The notes beneath the pieces were generated by a model. That model ran no database searches and was not told the DNA's origin. It saw only the letters and a program-made list of their open reading frames with translations. 64,000 nucleotides of DNA from Nemertoderma westbladi (taxonomy: Eukaryota > Xenacoelomorpha > Nemertodermatida > Nemertodermatidae): assembly GCA_032718475.1 (NCBI GenBank), contig JAUCBJ010003535.1, forward strand, positions 1-64,000, read 5' to 3'. Made by a program: the position numbers and the translations under genes. Shown piece after piece: positions 47,606 through 59,299 of this stretch (position 1 is its first letter; every line of letters begins with the position of its first letter).

Positions 47606-47718
47606 CTTAACGTTTACACCCTTAATTTTGGACTGAACTTCCATTTAAATGGCATTATTTTTTTAATTGTTTTCAGTTTACTTGGGTAGTTTCAAAATTA
47701 GCTTATAATTATACAGTA

Positions 47719-49085
47719 CCGTAAAACGGGGTGACTTGATACAGTTTTTGCCTTTAACTGTGAATATCTTTTGAAGTTTTTATCCAACACAGATGGAATA
47801 AAAAGACAATTTTATAGTCGGGATGAGTACTACACCACTAGACTAAAGCACTATTTCAGGTGCTTAGTCTAGTGGTGTTTTTTTTTTAAAAACCAGCTGT
47901 ATCAAGTCACCCCACCTAACGGGGTGACTTGATACACGAGCAAATTTTCCGCAATAATACCACTCTGTGAATGAGTTTGGATCATGTTGTAGGCTGTGGG
48001 GGTGACTTGATACATCTTGGAAATTTTAAAAAAAGAACGAAGTCCCCACCTAATGGGGATATAAAATTATGGCTAAAATTAAAAATAACTCAATTTTTTA
48101 TGAAAAAATATTAAATATTTAACAAGTTAAATTGCACTTTAAAAACGGAAAAGACCTTCATTGCATAGTGCCATCATGACACCAATAAGTAAGACAATAC
48201 ATTTTTAAAAAATCTGCAAACTAAAACAATGAATATAAGCACAAATTTTGCAAATTTAAGGTTTAAGTAAAGATGAAAAAATATTTTAGAAAATCTAACT
48301 TATAACAATAGGCCTAGTTAACAAGTTAAATTGCACTTTAAAAACGAAAGAGACTTTCATTGCATTGTGAAATCCTGACTCCAGTAAGTAAGACAAGACA
48401 TTTTAGAAAAAACTGAAAATTAAATCAATGAATTTAAGCACAAATTTTGCAAAATCAAGGTTTAATTAAGTAAGATAAAATTTAAAAAAATACTGCAAAC
48501 TAAATTAACAGATCAATGTAGGCCCTATTTAAGCACAAATGTTGCAAAATAAAGGTTTGCAGTTGGTATCTATCAATATACTGTACTCTATCAATAAACA
48601 CTATCAATAAACAATACTGCAATATACCCTACACTGCCGAAGAGGATATGATTTACAGTTAACCAATATGTATCAAGTCACCCCATTTTGAGACACACTT
48701 TCAAAAAACGGGCACTCCACCCCCAATTCATATGAAAATGTGTAAAATTTTTTTAGGATCATAATATTCAAAGACATCTATTAGCATCTGTAAAAATAAT
48801 TTTTGAACAACATTAACCCAAAGTGTCAAAAATTCGACCTATATTTTGACATTGAAAAAAAGTGAATTTTTGAAAAATGCATTTTTGGCTCTAGTGATCA
48901 CAAATGCGAAGCAATGACAAAATTTATTTTAATATTTGACAGACAATTTATTCAGACATCTTCTAACTGTCTAATATTTCAATTTTTATCATAAGATCAC
49001 GCAATCACCCACAATCCGTTAAAGAAAAAAAGTATAACTTGCTGTATCAAGTCACCTCAATGTATCAAGTCACCCCGTTTTACGG
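47719..49085. mobile_element. TA-flanked inverted-repeat element with GTATCAAGTCACCCC motifs
   Basis: It starts CCGTAAAACGGGGTGACTTG and ends with the complementary CAAGTCACCCCGTTTTACGG, and TA lies on both sides (47717-47718 and 49086-49087). The motif TGTATCAAGTCACCCC, in either orientation, recurs near 47729, 47909, 47929, 48001, 48667, 49044 and 49062. The pair at 47909/47929 forms a hairpin. There is no ORF of transposase size. It fits a non-autonomous Tc1/mariner-like or other TA-targeting element; the superfamily is inferred only from the TA flank. Confidence 0.7.
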
Positions 49086-49599
49086 TAGTTTAGGTTAGGC
49101 TAAATAGGCCTATTGCCATTTTACTTTGTAGTACCTATTTTTTAATTAATCATAACTTTGATACATAATACCAAATACAGAAATATACCTACTACCTCAT
49201 ACTGTCATATAAATAGTACTACCTGTACTTTTAGTGAGGTTTTCTAAATTTTATGTCACTACTGTACGGCTTACTACGGATGAAAATGTGGTGCATACAG
49301 TAGCAGTAAGTATACAGTAGTTTAGGTTAGTAATGCTGTACAGTAATGTAAATATTGTCATTTTATTTTGTAGTGCTTATTTTTTTAATTAATCATAGCT
49401 TTCTTGCTAAGTCCGCAGACCAAATAGGTACCAGTCTGCCACTGCCAGTCAGCCAGTATAGTGACGTAAAGACGAATTTATGACCATAACTTGCTAACTT
49501 TCTGAACTTCGGTTCGGATTCGGTTCGGTTCGGCCCGAAGTTGGCCCTGCTTCGGTTCGGTTCGGTTCGGCACCATAAAGTGCCTTCTGTTGAACCCTA

Positions 49600-50341
49600 G
49601 GCATAAGTAGGGTAAGTACTGTATGTACAATAGAAACTCACAGTGGTAAGTAAGAAATAGGCATAAGTAGGGTAAGTACTGTATGTACAATAGAAACTAA
49701 CAGTGGTAAGTAAGAAATAGGCATAAGTAGGGTAAGTACTGTATGTACAATAGAAACTCACAGTGGTAAGTAAGAAATAGGCATAAGTAGGGTAAGTACT
49801 GTATGTACAATAGAAACTCACAGTGGTAAGTAATAAATAGGCATAAGTAGGGTAAGTACTGTATGTACAATAGAAACTCACAGTGGTAAGTAAGAAATAG
49901 GCATAAGTAGGGTAAGTACTGTATGTACAATAGAAACTAACAGTGGTAAGTAAGAAATAGGCATAAGTTAGGGTAAGTACTGTATGTACAATAGAAACTC
50001 ACAGTGGTAAGTAAGAAATAGGCATAAGTAGGGTAAGTACTGTATGTACAATAGAAACTAACAGTGGTAAGTAAGAAATAGGCATAAGTTAGGGTAAGTA
50101 CTGTATGTACAATAGAAACTCACAGTGGTAAGTAATAAATAGGCATAAGTAGGGTAAGTACTGTATGTACAATAGAAACTCACAGTGGTAAGTAAGAAAT
50201 AGGCATAAGTAGGGTAAGTACTGTATGTACAATAGAAACTAACAGTGGTAAGTAAGAAATAGGCATAAGTTAGGGTAAGTACTGTATGTACAAAATGAAA
50301 TAGGCATAAGTAGGGTAAGTACTGTATGTACAAAATTAAAT
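49600..50341 (+). repeat. 60-bp satellite, main array
   Basis: About twelve units of 60-61 bp with very few differences (CACAGTGG or AACAGTGG; TAAGTAAG or TAAGTAAT; AGTAGGG or AGTTAGGG). Each unit contains two GGTAAGTA words. The last two units are shortened. Long ORFs on the minus strand are products of the repeat. Confidence 0.92.
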
Positions 50342-50824
50342 AGACATACCTAATAGGAATTACCTATTAATTGTTAGTAAGCACAAAAAGAAATAGGCAC
50401 AAACTACGGAAAAATAAGTGCATCCCGGAATTGTGTTGGTGGTTACACCAATACTGTTGCTATGCGACACGTATTAAATCCTTGGTGTTGTCTCAAATCC
50501 CACCGACATACCTTTAAATTTAATGTGTGCCCCATGATTGGTTATAGTCCATGCTCTCTAAGTTATGTGCCCCATGATTGGTTATACCCCGTAGGCCCTG
50601 CCTCTTCTCTAAGTTAAGACCAAGTGCTCTGATAAAATAAATATATTGTTGGAATATAATGCAAAGTGTTATTAATATTGTGTTATAATAATTATTCTGT
50701 ATGAATTTAACAATGTTACAAAATATAATTATTAATTACTGAAGACTTTGTATTCTACGCTTTATTATATATTTGTATGCCTATTTATCAACAAGCCCAT
50801 CTTCACTTACCATTATTTTTCCAG

Positions 50825-50981
50825 CACCTATTCATCTGGTGATGATGATGGTCTTTCGGCTGCTAACGACTCTATCGTAGGGATAGACGATTCGGCCTCC
50901 CAGATGGGAGTACCAAAAAGAAAACAACACCAAACACAGAAGAGAACACTAGATACATCATCTAGTGATGAAGCACATTGG
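50825..50981 (+). CDS. Candidate exon 2 of the acidic serine-rich protein
   Basis: The acceptor ATTATTTTTCCAG ends at 50824 and the donor GTTAGT starts at 50982. The first base completes the codon left open by exon 1 (24886-25184), and the exon ends on a codon boundary. The peptide starts with acidic STYSSGDDDGLSAANDS, then carries a short basic patch (PKRKQHQTQKRT), then SSSDEAHW. The basic patch could be a nuclear localisation signal, which is inference. No known domain is present. Both splice sites are good and the acidic style matches the neighbouring exons, but no transcript is available. Confidence 0.5.
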
Positions 50982-50984
50982 GTT

Positions 50985-52855
50985 AGTTAATATATTTTAT
51001 TATTATTTCACCGTAATCTTACAAAAGGTTTCACGACAGCGACAGGTTAAATAATTATGATTTTAAATTCATGTTTTGCAAGAAGGTATGTACTTCTCCG
51101 CAAAGATAGTGGACATTGGTTCATTATATATAAAGGCCACACCACTTGAATGCATCGCTTGCCTGTCGCTGCCATTATAGTGCCATATAACTACATCATA
51201 CACATGGTGATGAGTATTAACGAATTATGAAGGCAGTGGCCGACAAGTCTTATCCATTCTCTCTCAGGGAGATGATGGGTTTTTGAAATCTGCGTTATGT
51301 TGAGATTGTACAATGTCTGGATTTGGTATTTTTAAACATCAAACGCCCATAAGTTTCTGCCAAATAGCAGCCCATGCTCTACTGCTACCCGAATAAATTT
51401 ACCTTCAGAAAGGGTGTGATACCAGGTGATTTGTATACCTTTGATAGTTATTTAAAATGCAGACCATTCTGCAATCGGAGGTTTTCCGCAGATTTCCAAA
51501 ACCAAGACTCTAAGTAGCAGAAAGTCACCTACTGTACATGACCCACAAAGCCACCCTACTTCTGAATACAAAGTGACGGTCGTTGACCTGCTGTATGAGC
51601 AGGAATCAAAGTTTACACCCACTTTTAAAAATATAGGAAACATTGGATATTGCTTGTTTTAGACTTCTAGGTAGTGACTGACAATCAATGTCCAATGTCA
51701 CTGACATAAATCCCAAATCTTTAACAAGTCAAGGTCCGTCAAGTGTATTGACAGTTGTTCTGTAATTCTACAACCTCTACAGTAGATGGTTGTATCCCAC
51801 CCCATCTACACTACAATGTATATATTTATTAGTATTATTATGTTTTCAAGAAGATCCTTCCACAGCACTCCGCCACAACGTATTACAGTTTTTGACTTTG
51901 ATTGTAGTATTGTATACGATAACCACAAACCAAAATTAATAAATCTATTATTCTAAACATTTATTTACATGTACAGTAGGTGTAGAGTACTGTAGGTGCA
52001 CAATGTAGGTTTAGCCTACATGTAAGCCATTATTAGCAGAGACATGGTACAGTAGTAAGCAAGAGATGTAAGGTAGTATTGAAATTTGTCATAAAGAGGT
52101 GTTTAATTAGTGGAACCCAGAGATAAATTGAGATAAGAGAATAAAACGAAATAAAAGAAAAATAATTACAGTAATGGAGGGTGCAATTACTTGTTTAGCT
52201 ACAACTTTATTTACATGTATCTTTATCGTGAGAAGCTCCAATTCTTAGGCTAGTATGGAAATACATTTCCATGGGGGCTGTCGAAGAAAACTGTCAAATT
52301 TGTGGTGGTCTTCTTAGAATTAACAAAACGTCTAGAAGAAAAGTCTGATAGTAAAAATAGCAGATTGTAGTAAAGAACCTTTACAGAACCCATTCTGGTA
52401 TCCATGAAGCCGTGAATCCGTGATGTGATTCAATATAATTATATTGTATAGTTTCGATTCGAGATTACGAGATTCCATGGAGAGATAATAATACTGTAAT
52501 GTAGGTTGCCCTTCTTGGGATCTGGCACCAACATGTACGTTATCATTTCTTGTACAGAGGCAAATACTGTCTACTGTAGTAGACCGACCATCTCTATTCT
52601 GTCTACTGTAGATCTATGATGATGCATGATGAATGAGCTCAAAAAACTCAGGAATTGTAAAGACCTCAGACACCATCTACTCCACTGAAACAATTAGTAA
52701 AGTATTAATGCTCTTGGCAAGACATGGGCTCCATCCTCCTGCCTTTCGGATCAAGTTTTGGTTCAATAATTCTGTTCAACATTACTCTGTTGAATAGTTT
52801 ATTTACAATCGAAATGAGGCTGATCCCACGATATGTGACCCATTAAGTCTTAATG
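50985..52855. other. Proposed intron sequence without recognisable features
   Basis: AT-rich, no convincing ORF. Short frames such as 51452-51643 on the minus strand have no motif. Confidence 0.45.
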
Positions 52856-52859
52856 GGTC

Positions 52860-53130
52860 ACATAGCAACAGCTTGGTCTAGTGGTGACATTCACGGGCTT
52901 CCAATGAGGAAGGCCTAGTCGATCCCTAGATGAGGCAGCACTGTTTGGGCCCAGTGCTTTAAATTCTGCAGCCTAGCCCAACCCTGGCTTTCATCCTTTA
53001 CTGGTCGATAAATGGGAACCAAGGCAACTAAGGAAACGAGTGGAAGGGTTTACTGTGGAAGATCACCCATGGTGGTAAACAGGCATTCCTTGGACAAACC
53101 AGCCTAAAATATTCTCCCATTCATTAAGTC
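52860..53130 (+). mobile_element. tRNA-derived SINE (second family)
   Basis: The head GCTTGGTCTAGTGGTGACAT resembles box A (TGGTCTAGTGG). CTTCCAATGAGG sits in the anticodon-loop position and TAGTCGATCCCTAG is a decayed box B. The body (GGGCCCAGTGCTTTAAATTC, TTTACTGGTCGATAAATGGG) differs from the SINE at 23785-24065. Confidence 0.6.
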
Positions 53131-53574
53131 TAAAGTTTCCTCTAGTTTTTTTTTGGTACAGCAGCCATAACTTGTTATTATTTCTTGAGGTGAAAAATTA
53201 GCGTGGTACATGTTTTGGATATGGAATAAAGGAGTACTTTTGTAAATCTTGAATACATCAGGAGGTATGCCACCAACAAGTTATTTGCCATACAGTAGAA
53301 TATGCAGCAGTTTATACTTTGGAAAACCTTATCATTTTCATCTTCATTGGAAGTAAAAGGGACTCATTGTTTTCATCACTCACAACATTAACAAACTCTT
53401 TGTACCTCTCACAGTGAGCTATTTCTTAACAGACCAGTGCGTACTGTAAGACCTGTTGATGTGTTGAAGCAGACCACACAGTAGTAGTGAATTTTTCTCC
53501 TCATTATGGTTCTTAAAGGCAGAGCTGTCATACTGAAGAGAGGACTTCTGCACAGTCATGTTCGAACGAAGACA

Positions 53575-53950
53575 TCAGAACGCCTTTTCATCAATACTTT
53601 TTTTGAAATACAATACAGTAGGATAGATCTGTGGCTTATGTCCACTGGGTAGGTGCCCTAGATATAGAGTTTCACTGGTTTCTTCGGAATCCTGAGTGAT
53701 GGCCAAAAACATATCATTGGCGAGGATCAAATCTTCAACAACATTTCTAAACTTCGGTTGATGTGGTTGCTGTACACCAAAGCTTACTGGAGCTGAATGG
53801 CATAGAGGCATATTGAGTCCACAAGACAAAATAGCAATAAAAGTTCATTGATCTGTACAACTGGTTCATTAGCAGGAGGGTACCGCTACGTACATGTAAT
53901 TGATACCACATTGGAAAAATATGCATTAACTTCCAAGCGAAACATGACAA
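53575..53950 (-). pseudogene. Unrecognised decayed ORF
   Basis: Two overlapping minus-strand frames (53747-53950 and 53575-53829) read like one interrupted protein. The downstream one includes VVEDLILANDMFLAITQDSE and LGHLPSGHKPQIYPTVLYF, with coding-like composition. The frame change falls near 53820. I do not recognise the family; a transposon remnant is most likely given the surroundings. Confidence 0.3.
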
Positions 53951-53959
53951 ATTGGCAGC

Positions 53960-55920
53960 GGATAATTCTACTAAACGTTTCTTCTAAAAAAAAATGCAGA
54001 CCTTTTCTCGTAAAAACTTAGCATTTTATCTCTCAGCATGACTTCCAGTTTGCATACAGTAGGTGATAACGTAAATTGTTCGTCAGTTTCTGTTTCTAAA
54101 AGCGTACAGTATAATAAAATGGAAGGTTGGTATAAATTACAGAGATAAAACCTACATTATTCAGCATTCAATTGTGTCCCAGGGCCAGCCCCAAATTGAT
54201 ATATATACTAGGAGAAACTCTATAAGCTCATTAGGTCCTTTGTGGGTTCTTTAGTGCGTTAGGTCCTACAGTCCTAAAGTCTGGAAGGTACCGGCACGGT
54301 ACGATACCGCAAATAACATTATAATATACAATACAAATAATTGCAACCTGTTGACTTTCGTTTATTGTTTTGGTTAGAATAACGTGTGTTACTGCCACCT
54401 GCTCCTTTCCATAAAAGCGTAAAAGGGAGAACCGGTAAGGCATAAAGTAACTAATGTGGCAAGCGGCAGGGACCTTACAGGTCACAATCAGGGAAACTGT
54501 GCAGAGTGTAGTGGTGTACTGTGATTCTGGTTCTCCTACCAGCCTACTGTCGATTGGCCGATGGGTGCCAACAAGTTGATATGACTTGCAAACGTGTCAA
54601 CTGTCAGACTGTATTCAGGTAGACCTATCGCTATATGTTTATGTTTAATGTTTAATAGTTTAGGGTAAGAGGAAGATAAACTTATAGATACCCATCACCG
54701 ACATAATTTAAGGCAATCTTTATATAGAACCAGAACTGAAAGTAAATTAATATGTTGTATGTAATACCGGTAATAGAATAAAATATTAATAACTACTAAT
54801 ACTAACTACTAATAAAATATAGTAAGAAGTTGAAGAAGAGTATAAAAAAAACCTGATACGACACCAACGAAATACATGTACTCAATCCAGCGTAGGACTG
54901 TTAAAAACCGGCGATGCACAAACAACAAACTATAATATAGGTTAAAACAAAGTAGTGTAGAATCGGTAGAACTATTGAAATTTGAATAAGGTATGTATGA
55001 ATTATTAAAAACCGACTGAATTAAAATTTAAATAAAATATGTATGAATTATGTATGAATTACTAAAAACTGACGGGGTAGGTTAGTGTGGCGCAAACAAC
55101 GTACGTACCATAATTTTAAAAAAGTATTTAAAAATATTGACAATAAATTTGTAAATAAGTAATGTTGTACAGGCTTAAAAACATGTCAATAACAAATAGT
55201 CTACATTGATACCAAATTGAATTAAAGATTTCTTACGTGCAGATCCGAATGTGAAGCGATTATTGCCTAATGGTCAATAAAAAATTAATTAATTAATTAT
55301 GTATTCCTATATTATTGATACAATTAAAAATGATTTAATTAAAATATTGTAATTAAAATGTAGTATTCCTACTGTACCATAGGTTTTCATGCGTATATTT
55401 GGGCATGAAAGGGTTAAATAAATAAATAAATTTATAGACTAGAAATTAAATATAAACCAATCAATTAAGTTATTTAATTCATTAAATTTAGAGTTACAAT
55501 TATCACGCATTGAAAAATGTTTCTAGGTCCACCACGACGGATCGGTCTGTCGGTAGCTGTAGGTATTGCAGTAGTGTACAGTTAGGTACGGTATGTAGGT
55601 TAGGCCTACAGCAGTACAGCCTACACCCGACACCTACACCAGTACTGCAGTACACTGCTACTACATACCTGTCAGCCTGTAGGCCTACCCACCTATCCCA
55701 TACCCCATGTCTTGTCAGCATGTACCGGCAACCGGTATCAGGGTATTCAATACTGCAGTACAGCAGTACCGGTACTGTAGATGTTGGATGTAGTCTCAGA
55801 AGACCACAGACTGACAGACTCATGTCAGTATGTTGGCAGCATTTTTAAAATTTTTTTCCTTTAACATTTCTCTACCAGTGTACTGAATGTCTGACCACAT
55901 GGCTGTATGGTTTCCCTCAA
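53960..55920. other. Repeat-rich interval with no supported gene
   Basis: A partial copy of the dispersed GTAACCTGCTCC family lies at about 54340-54415. Clusters of palindromic CTGCAGTAC, TACCGGTA and GTAGGCCTAC words at 55540-55770 leave both strands open. No gene is supported. Confidence 0.5.
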
Positions 55921-55924
55921 TTGG

Positions 55925-56554
55925 CAGTCGGCCCAGTCGGGAAGAAGTAGTCCCCACTATTTTCAACTGAGTTGAAATTTCAACTTTATTTTTTAAATTC
56001 AACTTTTTATTACGGTAAAATTCAACTTTTGGCTGTTTGGAGTAGCGGTACGGACTTGTACGGTCAGACTGTCAGACGGTATAGTTTAAAATTCAATTTT
56101 TTTTTTAAAATTCAACTTTTGGTGTAGCTTTGGAAATACTGAAATATGGAATTGGAATCCATTACTGGCTGACTGGTATTCCATTGTATAATAATTATGG
56201 CATACCGGTACAGCGGTAATTTCATAGGGCCTACATCTAATAAATTCCCGTACAGCCGTAGTATTTCAGCTAATTTGCAAATGTAATCACTTAAAATGTT
56301 TTAAAAAAGTATTCCCGACGGTGAAAGTTTTTATTCCATCCACCATCGGTAATGAGGGTTAATTTTTCGAATTACATCCATAAAAACACCCCTTCTGTGA
56401 CGTCTTGCTGTCTTGGCAGCTTGGGGCCTTGCCTTTCTGCGCCACCTGCCATTTTAGAGTTGAATTTACAACTTAAAAGTTGAATTACCGGTACATTTTA
56501 AGTTTTAAATTTCAACTCAGTCTGTCAGTTGAAATTTGAACTTCTCCCCGACTG
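55925..56554. mobile_element. CAGT-ended DNA element, 630 bp, with 5-bp target duplication
   Basis: It starts CAGTCGGCCCAGTCGGGAAG and ends CTTCTCCCCGACTG, flanked by ATTGG at 55920-55924 and 56555-56559. Subterminal CAACTGAGTTGAAATTTCAA words are repeated in opposite orientation at both ends (near 55969 and 56510). There is no ORF. It shares end type and duplication length with 56724-62104 and 57202-58364. Confidence 0.75.
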
Positions 56555-56612
56555 ATTGGTATAAAGTGATCGTTTAGGCCTAGGCCTATTGTTTTATTAG
56601 AAAAGCCCGTCT

Positions 56613-56720
56613 TTTTCTGTCTGTAACCTGCTCCTTTCCCTCAATTTGTAAAGTGGCCATTTATTGTTTTGGTTATTGGTAATGTGATCGTGTATTGTTT
56701 TGGTTAGAAAAGCCCGCCTC
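56613..56720 (+). repeat. Dispersed GTAACCTGCTCC family copy interrupted by the CAGT-ended element
   Basis: It carries CTGTAACCTGCTCCTTTCCC, TCAATTTGTAAAGTGGCC and two ATTGTTTTGGTTA words. It continues after the inserted element at 62105-62190 with the same words. The 5.4-kb element therefore landed in this repeat. Confidence 0.6.
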
Positions 56721-57201
56721 TGTCAGTCAGGGAGATCATCAATTTTGGGGTTACCCCAAATTTCGAATTCTGGTAATACTGTAATAGACTGTCGAAAATT
56801 GGGGTTTTTTGTTCAAATTTGAGGTATTTTTAGGCTCATAATATCGAGTGTTGCTGCGACTTAGGGAAACTGTTGGAGCAACTTCTACTTTTAATATGTT
56901 AAAATATAATGTAAAATAAGAACTTTTATCGATGCAATAAAATATTTCACCGATGCAAACATGCTTTAATTGGGGGCGAAAATTGAAATTTGAGGTTAAA
57001 CCTCAAATTTGAGACAAAACCTCAAATTTCGCCAGCCTTTACAACATCACCAGCCTGTCAGCAGTAGGGTGTAGCAGTAGGCTTTGCTGCTTAGTGCTTA
57101 AATAGAGCTTGGTGAGAATGGGTGACCAGTGTAACCTGTGACCTGACATGTATGCAGGGCAGGCTTAACCTTACAGACAGCACAGTAACTTACAGTCAAT
57201 A

Positions 57202-58364
57202 CAGTAAGGGAAAATACCCCGAATCGGGGTATATACAGCTATATACACCGAATCGGTGTCATAGTAGAAAATAATGACACCGATTCGAGATTTTCAGTAG
57301 AAAGTTATACCCCGAATCGGTGTTCTTCTAGAAAATCTCCAGGCAGTGGAAAAATTAGGTATACCCCGAATCGGGGTATAGGAGTTATTTACGCCCCTCC
57401 AGAAAAATGATGTTTCACTCATGCGATGCCAGACTGGAATTCATAGTGCTGTAGTGCGGAAATTACCTTTTTTTTGTGCAGTACAATAGGCCTACTGTTT
57501 CATAATATAAATGTGGTAACTATTGATAGATATAGCTGTATAGGGCCTACTACTGAAGTGCGGGACGTCCTGTATAGGCCCCCTTCTAGGCCTATACTGT
57601 ACATTTACATTATTATTATTGCAGTGTTATTTGTCTATCAACTGATTTATAAATATGGATATGATAACAAAAAGTATGTATTTTAATCAACACGGAGTAC
57701 CAGTCATAGTCAGTTAGTACCAGTACAGTAAATTCCATAATTAACAAACAATTTACGTCTAATAAACAAACAATAATATAATAGGAAATCACCAAATATA
57801 CTCGCATCGCAATTATTCGCAAATATATTAAATATTTTAATTAATTTGTTCGTTTATATAACACTAATACTAATTAGAATATGAATTACATCACGATAAT
57901 CCATTAAAAAATATAAAAAATGACAAGAAAATATACACCGAATCGGTGTCAGAGTGGAAAAAAAGAGCCGATTCGGTGTATTTTCGAGAAAATTGAATTC
58001 CTGAATCGGTGTACTAGAAAATACTGACCCCGAATCGGTGCTTCTGCAGGCTGTAGTAATATATCGTAAGCCCCCATTCGGGGTACAGGGAGTCCTGGAT
58101 ACCCTGATTCGGGGTATAATTTGCATTAGATTTTCCGGTACAATATCGAAGCCGGAAGATTTCATTATTACTTCAAAGTTTTCTTATTTGTAGTACACAC
58201 CAATGTGTATTCGAATATGTTAAAACGAAATTGCGGAATTAAAATCTTCATATGCGGAAATGAAGGAGAAAAAATGTCTATGGGAGAACCCCGAATCGGG
58301 GTATCATGAAACCCCGAATGGGGGTTTGCTTCTATACCCCGATTCGGGGTATTTTCCCTTACTG
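57202..58364. mobile_element. CAGT-ended element made of CCGAATCGG palindromes
   Basis: The ends are CAGTAAGGGAAAATACCCC and GGGGTATTTTCCCTTACTG, flanked by CAATA at 57197-57201 and 58365-58369. Palindromes of the forms TACCCCGAATCGGGGTA and ACACCGAATCGGTGT occur about fourteen times, in two clusters (57215-57375 and 57930-58345). There is no ORF outside the flanking relic. It is nested in 56724-62104 and interrupts a minus-strand open frame there. Confidence 0.82.
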
Positions 58365-58380
58365 CAATAACTTTAATGAT

Positions 58381-59058
58381 TGTTAACTCCGTTAGTGATT
58401 GGTGAGAAAAATGCAGAAGACTAGATAAATTCGCTATCCTTACAGCCTTACTGTTGGTAAGAAGAACAGTAGACCAAATCTTCACTGTTGCGAGATTCAA
58501 GCTCACACAGCTGCACAGCACAGTCACAGACTCAGGAAGACCTACGATATCTTGTAGATGTTGAATCAATTCCAGAATTTGGAAGTTTACATATTCTGGC
58601 ATTCATCTGTTCTGTTCATCATTCATATCACACATCTTCAGAAAAAAATATGTTTTCTGGCTGTTGGTGTCCTCTTTAAAACTTTGTATATCAAATGAAG
58701 CCATTCCTCTCCTGATAGCCTGAAGACTTATGTAATATTCGCCTGCCCTAGCTCTATCTGTCAATTGGAATACTGTACCATCAGTTTGGAGCCCATTTCT
58801 AGACAAATGTTGCAGCAAAGGTTGACAGGTTGACGTGGTTTATACAATATATGTGGACTTGATTCTTTTGTTAGTTATTCTATATGACTGGCAACTGGAG
58901 AGTGGAGACTCTAAAGTTGGAACCTTATGAAGCAAAGGCCAAGCCCCGCCCATCTGCCCATGTCTGCATGTTCCATACATCACCTCTTCTTTATCAGGGT
59001 CATTAACATATGGAACATGCTGGACCCTGGACCTGGAACACAGTAGAAACATCATCAT
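58381..59058 (-). pseudogene. Unrecognised decayed coding region inside the 5.4-kb element
   Basis: From 59058 downward one minus-strand frame reads VQHVPYVNDPDKEEVMYGTC, has one stop near 58840, then continues with QTDGTVFQLTDRARAGEYY and FDIQSFKEDTNSQKTYFFL. A second frame from 58602 reads MPEYVNFQILELIQHL and LPESVTVLC, and is cut at 58364 by the inserted element. Beyond the insertion the frame would reach a strong donor-like GACTGTAAGT at about 57190. The composition looks coding, but stops and frame changes show decay. It may be the former transposase; I recognise no family. Confidence 0.35.
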
Positions 59059-59299
59059 CTCATCACTAATCGCTAGTCTTTTAAACAGTCTTTAGACTCT
59101 GCTTTCTTATCAAGACATCTGAAATGTTTTAGAAATCTAAGTGACTGTTTGTTTAAAGGCCTACTATACATACTTACATCCTTTTAAATTGCCCTTATGT
59201 GGAACCAGAATCATTTATAACTTGGGCAAAAAGTATAACCTTTTTCACTAATCTATTCTCGAGGCTTTATCTCATTTCTGGAGTACACCTTGCAGGCAC

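Larger units (their letters stand above)
46224..47621. mobile_element. TU-like foldback element 2 with 12-bp minisatellite arms, intact ends
   Basis: The left tip GGGTGCAAACGTTAAGCAGAC and right tip GTCTGCTTAACGTTTACACCC are inverted repeats with one mismatch. Between them are a left arm of about 820 bp, a 185-bp centre and a right arm of about 390 bp. The arms are built from GGTGCAGACAGT units in opposite orientation. The 9-bp target duplication TTAATTTTG is present at 46215-46223 and 47622-47630. There is no ORF outside the repeat-derived ones. The organisation matches sea-urchin TU elements in principle (inverted arms of short tandem repeats around a small centre). Confidence 0.85.
46022..49599. 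mobile_element. hAT-like element inserted into the 60-bp satellite
   Basis: The ends TAGGGCTCAACAGAAG and CTTCTGTTGAACCCTA are inverted repeats with one mismatch. The 8-bp duplication GGCATAAG (46014-46021 and 49600-49607) fits hAT-type transposition, although the satellite context could supply the same 8 bp. Subterminal TTCGGTTCGG repeats face each other at both ends (46038-46097 and 49505-49570). It has no transposase ORF of its own. Two younger elements sit inside it (46224-47621 and 47719-49085). Confidence 0.75.

Noticed and set aside
46165-47689. ORFs of up to 269 aa in the second 12-bp array
   Set aside because: Same cause as in foldback element 1: repeat period divisible by three, no start context or domain, and both strands equally open.
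49478-50333. ORFs with YIQYLPYLCLFLTYHCEFLL repeats, possible membrane protein
   Set aside because: They are translations of the 60-bp satellite. The hydrophobic look comes from base composition, and the units also read through in other frames.
49600-50341. CRISPR-like array
   Set aside because: The array is one continuous 60-bp unit without distinct repeat and spacer parts, in a eukaryotic context. It is a satellite.
55503-55848. Overlapping ORFs of 106 and 112 aa on both strands
   Set aside because: The region is full of palindromic CTGCAGTAC and TACCGGTA words that keep both strands open. No domain or splice context supports either.
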